Source: UBA668 sp046052275
GTDB lineage: Bacteria; Actinomycetota; Acidimicrobiia; Acidimicrobiales; Ilumatobacteraceae
NCBI GenBank assembly: GCA_046052275.1
Contig: JBJOMQ010000023.1
Coordinates: 1-19,162 of the forward strand
Direction: 5' to 3'
DNA length: 19,162 nt
Part shown: positions 15,073 through 19,162 of the stretch, piece after piece
Numbering within the stretch: the first letter of the stretch is position 1
Layout: each line of letters begins with the position of its first letter
Notes under the pieces: generated by a model
What the model was told of the DNA's origin: nothing
The model's database searches: none
What the model saw: the letters and a program-made list of their open reading frames with translations, nothing else
Translations under genes and position numbers: made by a program

Positions 15073-15987
15073 TCAGGCAAGCGCTGCGCGCAGCAGTGTC
15101 GCCGCCCGCGCCTGGGCCTCGACGGCAGCGGGGATGGCGAGTGGGACGTTGTAGAACGCGTGGATCTGCCCGGCGAACCGCTGCTGCTCGACCGAGACGC
15201 CGAGCGAGGCGAGCCTCGATGCGTATGCCTCGCCCTCGTCGCGCAGCGGATCGAACTCGCACGTGATGACATAGGCGGGCGGTGCAGCGGCGAGCCTGTC
15301 GTCGGCTGCGTGCAGCGGCGAGACACGTGGGTCGGCCGGGTCGATGCCCGTCGAGCCGAGGTAGTGGCCGACGAACCACTGCATGCCGGCCTTGGTGAGC
15401 AGGTAGCCCTCGGCATTGTCGTCGATCGAGGGATGCGACAGCGTCAGGTCGGTGACCGGGTAGACGAGGACCTGGTAGCGGAGTCGGGCTCCGTGCTCGA
15501 GTGCGACAAGTGCTGCGAGATTTCCGCCCGCCGAGTCGCCTCCGACCGCGACCCGGCTGCCGTCGGCGCCGATCTCGTCAGCGTGCTCGAGCACCCATTC
15601 GGTGACGGCGAGGCAGTCGTCGAGCGCGGCGGGCGCCCGGTGCTCGGGGGCCAGGCGATAGTCGACCGAGACGACGACGCAGCCGGCGGCGGCAGCGAGC
15701 CTCGTGCACGTGGGGATCGACTCCTCGGCTGAGCCGATCACCCAGCCGCCGCCGTGGATCCAGACGACGACGGGGAACGGTCCGTTGCCGATGGGCGTGA
15801 CGACGACGCATGGCACGCCGCCGACCTGCCGACGATCGATGGCTGCGACCTCGGGCCCTTCCCCTGCGAGCATCGCCATCCCTGCGAACGCCGTGCGTGC
15901 CGCCTCGGGCGTCTGCTCGTGCAGCGGCGGACCGCCGGCAGCGGCCAGCAGGTCGAGCACGTTCTGGGCTGCGGGTTCGACGGGCAT
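15073..15987 (-). CDS. HSL-family carboxylesterase/lipase (alpha/beta hydrolase fold-3)
   Basis: A 304-residue esterase of the hormone-sensitive-lipase family (family IV), which hydrolyses short acyl esters. The oxyanion motif HGGG is at 78-81; the nucleophile elbow is GGDSAGG with Ser152; the acid is Asp246 in CEFDPLRDEG and the base His276 in GQIHAFY. The family marker VSVDYRLAPEH is at about 106-116. ATG 15987 is preceded by an excellent AGGAGG site at 5-nt spacing, and it excludes an upstream in-frame start. It lies 43 bp downstream of the methyltransferase gene and 1 nt before exonuclease III, so all three are probably co-transcribed. The natural substrate is unknown. Confidence 0.93.
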   Translation of the reverse strand: MPVEPAAQNVLDLLAAAGGPPLHEQTPEAARTAFAGMAMLAGEGPEVAAIDRRQVGGVPCVVVTPIGNGPFPVVVWIHGGGWVIGSAEESIPTCTRLAAAAGCVVVSVDYRLAPEHRAPAALDDCLAVTEWVLEHADEIGADGSRVAVGGDSAGGNLAALVALEHGARLRYQVLVYPVTDLTLSHPSIDDNAEGYLLTKAGMQWFVGHYLGSTGIDPADPRVSPLHAADDRLAAAPPAYVITCEFDPLRDEGEAYASRLASLGVSVEQQRFAGQIHAFYNVPLAIPAAVEAQARAATLLRAALA

Positions 15988-16030
15988 TGATCCTCCTCGG
16001 GTCGGGAGCATCATCGCGCAGTGCCGAGGC

Positions 16031-16651
16031 TCAGCGTCCCGCTGCCTCGAGCTCGAACATCGGAACACCCGAGCGTGGCACCCACATCCCGGCACCGACC
16101 TGCCGGAAGGAGGCCTCGAGCCGGCGCCGGTACCAGGCGCCGGTGCGTCGGTGGGCGACGAGATCGGTGCGATCGCGGTCGACGATGTCGCGCAGGTCGG
16201 CGGCGGTTGGCAGTTCGAGGTACATCAGGTGACGGGTGGCTGCAGCGAGGTGCTCGATCGCCCGCTCGACGCGCTCGTCGGTGACGTAGTGCAGCACGCC
16301 GTGGCAGACCACGAGGTCGAACGGGCGCGGCGGCCGCCATTCGGCGATGTCCCTGCGCTGGTGGCCCCACGTCGTGCACGCATAGTCGCTGACGTCGATC
16401 GAGGTGACGCGCACGGCCGGATGCGCCTGCCGATACCAGTCGCGCCACAGTCCGGTGCCTGCACCGACGTCGAGCACCGAGCGGATGCGGATGCCCCACC
16501 ACGCCGCCATCTCGTGCACGCCGGTCGCCAGGTGGCCGATGCGCCCCGCATCGTGGACGCCCTGGCGGCCGTAGAAGCGGCGGTAGTACGCAGCATCGAA
16601 TCGGTCGGGATCGTGCGGTGCTGGTCGGCGCTGTCCCATCGGCCCCAGCAT
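16031..16651 (-). CDS. Class I SAM-dependent methyltransferase
   Basis: A 206-residue cytoplasmic small-molecule methyltransferase. Motif I is VLDVGAGTGLW (59-69), the acidic residue after beta-2 is Asp86 in SIDVSDYA, and FDLVVCHGVLHYVTDERVE is motif IV with a helix typical of UbiE/Methyltransf_11-like enzymes. The N-terminus DRFDAAYYRRFYG is the family's substrate-side helix. Two nearby ATGs (16651 and 16639) are possible; neither has a good ribosome site. The C-terminal WYRRRLEASFRQVGAG suggests a substrate loop. It is the first gene of the run that continues with the esterase and exonuclease III, and is divergent from the ARPP-1 gene. Substrate unknown. Confidence 0.85.
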   Translation of the reverse strand: MLGPMGQRRPAPHDPDRFDAAYYRRFYGRQGVHDAGRIGHLATGVHEMAAWWGIRIRSVLDVGAGTGLWRDWYRQAHPAVRVTSIDVSDYACTTWGHQRRDIAEWRPPRPFDLVVCHGVLHYVTDERVERAIEHLAAATRHLMYLELPTAADLRDIVDRDRTDLVAHRRTGAWYRRRLEASFRQVGAGMWVPRSGVPMFELEAAGR

Positions 16652-16711
16652 GGCGGCTCGTTCGCTCGCCGTCGGGCATCACCGCAGCACCGGTCGATCC
16701 CGGGCCGTCGA

Positions 16712-16723
16712 GACGCCGGCGTC
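16712..16723. promoter_or_regulatory. 12-bp palindrome in the methyltransferase/ARPP-1 divergent region
   Basis: GACGCCGGCGTC is a perfect 12-bp palindrome in the 104-bp space between the two divergent genes, 32 bp before the ARPP-1 ATG. It is a candidate operator. No convincing -10 box was found near it, and GC-rich palindromes can occur by chance. Confidence 0.3.
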
Positions 16724-16755
16724 ACGCGGGGCCATTGCCGGTGCGTCCACCCACC

Positions 16756-17727
16756 ATGACCAACGCAACTGCCTTCCTCCCGACCCTCACCGACGCAGCG
16801 ATCGGCTCGCCGATCACCCGTGGTGGCGTCTCTCTCTTTCCGGTGTACCTGCCGGGCAGCCCCGTGCCGGCATCTCCAGTGATCACCGGTCCAGGCGCGG
16901 GGGTCGAGATCGTCGAGCAGCCGAACGCCACCGTGCCCACGCTGCGGGCCACCAACCTCTCGAACCAGCCGGTGCTCCTCGTCGAGGGCCAGGTGGTCAG
17001 GGGTGGCCAGCAGGATCGCGTCCTGAACGTCAGCATCGTGGTGCCGGCAGGCCAGTCGATCGACATCCCCGTGAGCTGCGTCGAGCAGGGCCGGTGGAGC
17101 CAGGGCAGCCATTTCGACGACGGTCGCTCCTTTGCCACCCGGCGAGTGCGCCGCGCCAAGACCCACAGCGTCAGCCAGAGCGTGCGCCAGCGCGGCGACC
17201 GCTACTCGAACCAGAGCGCCGTCTGGGCGACGGTGGGCCACGAGATGGACCGCCTCGGTGTCGAGCACCCCTCGCGATCGCTGCTCGCCATCGACGATGT
17301 CGCCCGTGGCCAGGCCGAGCGCCCTGCGCAGCACGAACCCCAGCGTGAGTCGCACTTCGACGTGATCATGCGTGCCATCGACGAGCTCACGGCCTGCGGC
17401 CCGCTGCCCGGCCAGTGCGGCGTCGTCGTCGCCCACGGTGGCCGCCCGGTGAGCCTCGAGTGCTTCGCCACCCCGGCACTGCTGTCAGCGCACTGGCCCG
17501 CACTCGTGCGCAGCATCATGCTCGATGCCCCCGAGGGCTCGGTCTCCCGCCCCTCGGCCACCCGGGCGCTCAAGTTCGTGCGCGATGCGGCGTCGCGCCG
17601 CGCCGATGCGACTCCCGGAGTCGGCCTCGGCACAGAGCTGCACATCCGCTCCAGCCGACTCGTCGGCCAAGCCGTGGTCGTGGACGACTGCGTGCTGCAC
17701 GCATCGGCGTTCGCGCTGGCAGCATGA
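16756..17727 (+). CDS. ARPP-1-domain protein of unknown function
   Basis: A 323-residue, probably cytoplasmic protein. I recognise the ARPP-1 family pattern (ARG and rhodanese-phosphatase-superfamily-associated protein): ITRGGVSLFPVYLP (20-33), QPVLLVEGQVVRGGQQ (71-86), then DRVLNVSIVVPAG (87-99) and the signature IPVSCVEQGRW (104-114). A C-terminal part has FDVIMRAIDEL and CGVVVAHGGRPVSLECF (221-237). No signal peptide, membrane segment or known catalytic motif is visible. By memory, comparative genomics has tied the family to ADP-ribosylglycohydrolases and conflict systems; no biochemical function is known to me. ATG 16756 was chosen over longer frames because the conserved region starts just after it. 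The stop overlaps the TPR gene start (ATGA). Confidence 0.8.
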   Translation: MTNATAFLPTLTDAAIGSPITRGGVSLFPVYLPGSPVPASPVITGPGAGVEIVEQPNATVPTLRATNLSNQPVLLVEGQVVRGGQQDRVLNVSIVVPAGQSIDIPVSCVEQGRWSQGSHFDDGRSFATRRVRRAKTHSVSQSVRQRGDRYSNQSAVWATVGHEMDRLGVEHPSRSLLAIDDVARGQAERPAQHEPQRESHFDVIMRAIDELTACGPLPGQCGVVVAHGGRPVSLECFATPALLSAHWPALVRSIMLDAPEGSVSRPSATRALKFVRDAASRRADATPGVGLGTELHIRSSRLVGQAVVVDDCVLHASAFALAA

Positions 17728-18875
17728 CGTCTGGCCGGCAGCGCCGCCGGCCCTGCCCCCGACTGGACAGCCGCATGAGCAGTGACGAATCAGGCACTGA
17801 CGACGATGACGTCTCGATCGACGACATCGAACTCGAGGCCCGTGCTGCCATGCGTGCTGGCGATCTCGAGGCCGAGATCGACCTGCGGTCGACGGCAGCG
17901 CAGTTCCACATCGAGGAGGGCGAGCCAGGGCGTGCCGTCGAGCACTGCGAGCGGCTCATCGATATCCACTCCGGCGCACAGGGGCCGCGCAGCGACGCAG
18001 CAATGGTGTGGCGTGGGTTTCTCGGCCGCGCCTACACCGAGGCTCGCCTCTACGACCGTGCCGAGGAAGTGCTGCGCGAGCTGCTGCTCGACCGGACGAT
18101 GGTCCTCGGGCCCGACCACCCGTCGACGCTCGTCACTCGCGGCAACCTGGCTCGGGCGATCGGACGTGGGGGGCGGCCGAAGGAGGCACTCGAGCTGGCC
18201 GAGCAGCTGCTCGCCGACCGGCTGCGAATTCTCGGGCCCGACCATCCCTCGACGCTCGACTCACGCGGCCACGTTGCCCAGTTGCACGACCTTGCTGGCG
18301 ATCCGGTCACGGCGCTGCGGATGCTGCGCGAGCTGCTCGCCGACCGCCAGCGAGTGCTGCCGCCGGACGACCCCGCGATTCTCTCTACGCAGCACAACAT
18401 CGCCGTCGTATCGGCGGTTGTCGACGGCAGCGATCGCGGCATCTTCGAGCTCGATGCCAACGTGGCGCGCCTCATCGACGAACTCGGCGACGATCATCCC
18501 GACACGCTGCTGGCCCGATCGCTGCGGTGCGAGCACCTGATGCGACTCGGATGGCACGCCGCCGCTGCCAACGAACTGGTCGAGGTGCTGAGCGCGCGGG
18601 TGCGAGTGCTCGGCGAGTTCTCGCCCTCGACGATCCTCAGCCACCGGATGTATCTCGACTGCCTCGTGCACCTCGACCGAGCCGATGAGGCGCTGCCGCA
18701 GCTTCGTGCCTGCGAACGAGCCGCCACGGTGGTGCTGGGCGACGATTCACTCGACACCGCTGCCGTGCGGCGGGTGCTCGTTCGGGCACTTGTCGCGTGC
18801 GGCGAGCGCACCGAGGCCGAGAGCGTCTGGCGCCAGTTGCCCGAGGGCAGCGATGGCAGCCCGCTCGCCGAGTAG
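17724..18875 (+). CDS. Tetratricopeptide-repeat protein (kinesin-light-chain type)
   Basis: A 383-residue (332 to 366 if a later start is used) scaffold protein. Successive 42-residue units show the KLC/TPR_10-TPR_12 pattern LGPDHPSTLxxRGNLA...ALELAEQLLADR, clearest in two units 126 bp apart (from about 18105 and 18231); degenerate units follow to the C-terminus, about six in all. An acidic N-terminal stretch (SSDESGTDDDDVSIDD) is probably disordered. No enzyme domain is attached. ATG 17724 overlaps the ARPP-1 stop in ATGA, supporting translational coupling; ATG 17775 is the alternative. Such repeats serve as protein-binding scaffolds and occur in bacterial NTPase-regulatory systems. The obvious partner is the coupled ARPP-1 protein. 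Confidence 0.85.
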   Translation: MTSGRQRRRPCPRLDSRMSSDESGTDDDDVSIDDIELEARAAMRAGDLEAEIDLRSTAAQFHIEEGEPGRAVEHCERLIDIHSGAQGPRSDAAMVWRGFLGRAYTEARLYDRAEEVLRELLLDRTMVLGPDHPSTLVTRGNLARAIGRGGRPKEALELAEQLLADRLRILGPDHPSTLDSRGHVAQLHDLAGDPVTALRMLRELLADRQRVLPPDDPAILSTQHNIAVVSAVVDGSDRGIFELDANVARLIDELGDDHPDTLLARSLRCEHLMRLGWHAAAANELVEVLSARVRVLGEFSPSTILSHRMYLDCLVHLDRADEALPQLRACERAATVVLGDDSLDTAAVRRVLVRALVACGERTEAESVWRQLPEGSDGSPLAE

Positions 18876-18885
18876 GCGCTCGGCG
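18866..18885. terminator. Hairpin spanning the TPR gene stop codon
   Basis: CGCCGAG-TAGGCG-CTCGGCG is a perfect 7-bp stem and 6-nt loop. The loop starts with the TAG stop codon of the TPR gene. It sits 17 bp before the end of the convergent HNH gene and may work in both directions. Confidence 0.5.
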
Positions 18886-18901
18886 CCGGTTGCGACGGCG
18901 G

Positions 18902-19162
18902 TCAGCCCGGTGCTGGCGAGACGGGGTCGATGCGCCAGCCGGGGCATTCGTCGCGCAGCAGGTTGCGGATGCGTCCCCACTCGCTCTGGTCCATCGAGAG
19001 CCCCCAGCGCACCTTGATCGCCACCCAGTCGCCGAGGTAGGTGCACCAGTACGAACGCAGCGGCGGCATCCAGTTGCTCGGATCGGCGTCCGACTTCGAC
19101 TGGTTCACGTTGTCGGTGACGGCCCGCAGGCTGCGAGGATCGGTGAGGTCGTTGGCGAATGC
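18902..19162 (-). CDS. HNH endonuclease family protein (DUF1524-like), 3' part
   Basis: The C-terminal 86 residues of a protein whose 5' end lies beyond the window; the frame is open to the edge and GTG 19108 is internal to a conserved block. The sequence AFANDLTDPRSLRAVTDN followed by NQSKSDADPSNWMPP is the characteristic second half of the actinobacterial secreted-type HNH family, in which the Asn and Lys-Ser-Asp residues belong to the nuclease motif. The DH-containing first half is outside the window. YWCTYLGDWVAIKVRWGLSMDQSEW and RDECPGW contain two conserved Cys that probably form a disulfide, as expected for an exported nuclease. Convergent with the TPR gene, 26 bp apart. Signal peptide presence cannot be checked here. 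Confidence 0.88.
   Translation of the reverse strand, partial: AFANDLTDPRSLRAVTDNVNQSKSDADPSNWMPPLRSYWCTYLGDWVAIKVRWGLSMDQSEWGRIRNLLRDECPGWRIDPVSPAPG

Noticed and set aside
15704..16759. 351-codon plus-strand frame spanning the esterase and methyltransferase genes
   Set aside because: It overlaps two supported genes on the other strand and has no family signature.
16225..17436. 403-codon minus-strand frame over methyltransferase and ARPP-1
   Set aside because: Conflicts with the conserved ARPP-1 signature and extends out of frame over the methyltransferase; antisense shadow.
18105..18260. Near-identical GC-rich blocks 126 bp apart, considered as a DNA repeat or CRISPR-like array
   Set aside because: The spacing is exactly 42 codons and the blocks encode the LGPDHPSTL element of adjacent TPR units, so this is protein repeat structure.

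Overview
The window is a high-GC, densely packed bacterial chromosome segment with ordinary housekeeping and accessory genes on both strands. Gene content (RecB/RecD pair, DrrAB-type exporter, hotdog thioesterase, many alpha/beta hydrolases), strong GC bias at third codon positions and several TANNNT boxes sitting 6-7 nt before a start codon (leaderless style) point to an actinobacterium. The mature N-terminal motif of the secreted proteins and the ARPP-1-like gene remind me of the Acidimicrobiia (Ilumatobacter-like), but that placement is inference. No tRNA, rRNA, CRISPR array, insertion sequence or phage gene was seen.

Layout. 1-4304 (+): 3' part of recB and complete recD, overlapping at GTGATGA, ending on a hairpin. 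4298-4840 (-): small PGPGW-type membrane protein. 5055-6963 (+): a three-gene surface operon, made of a small secreted protein, a larger secreted beta-rich protein and a SipW/ER-type signal peptidase; the two secreted proteins share an unusual motif just after their signal peptides. 6954-7925 (-): aldo/keto reductase. 8045-8743 (+): PaaI-like thioesterase. 8803-9822 (-): a protein with the full architecture of a protein arginine methyltransferase. 9896-11652 (-): DrrB/DrrA-like ABC-2 exporter. 11658-12482 (-): FTR1/EfeU-like iron permease with a DtxR/IdeR-like operator over its -10 box. 12706-13389 (+): dienelactone-hydrolase-like protein. 13435-14085 (-): secreted protein with a C-terminal LPEAG sorting signal. 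14214-16651 (-): methyltransferase, HSL-type esterase and exonuclease III in one probable operon. 16756-18875 (+): ARPP-1-domain protein translationally coupled to a kinesin-light-chain-like TPR protein. 18902-19162 (-): 3' part of a secreted-type HNH endonuclease family protein.

How the genes work together. RecB and RecD are two subunits of one double-strand-break repair nuclease. In the surface operon the dedicated peptidase probably cleaves the two co-encoded exported proteins. The iron permease appears to be iron-repressed, whereas the exporter 5 bp behind it has its own leaderless promoter. The ARPP-1/TPR pair looks like a two-component intracellular module of unknown function; its family has been linked by others to NAD/ADP-ribose and conflict systems. 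The best candidates for undescribed biology are the surface operon, the ARPP-1/TPR pair and the bacterial PRMT-like enzyme.
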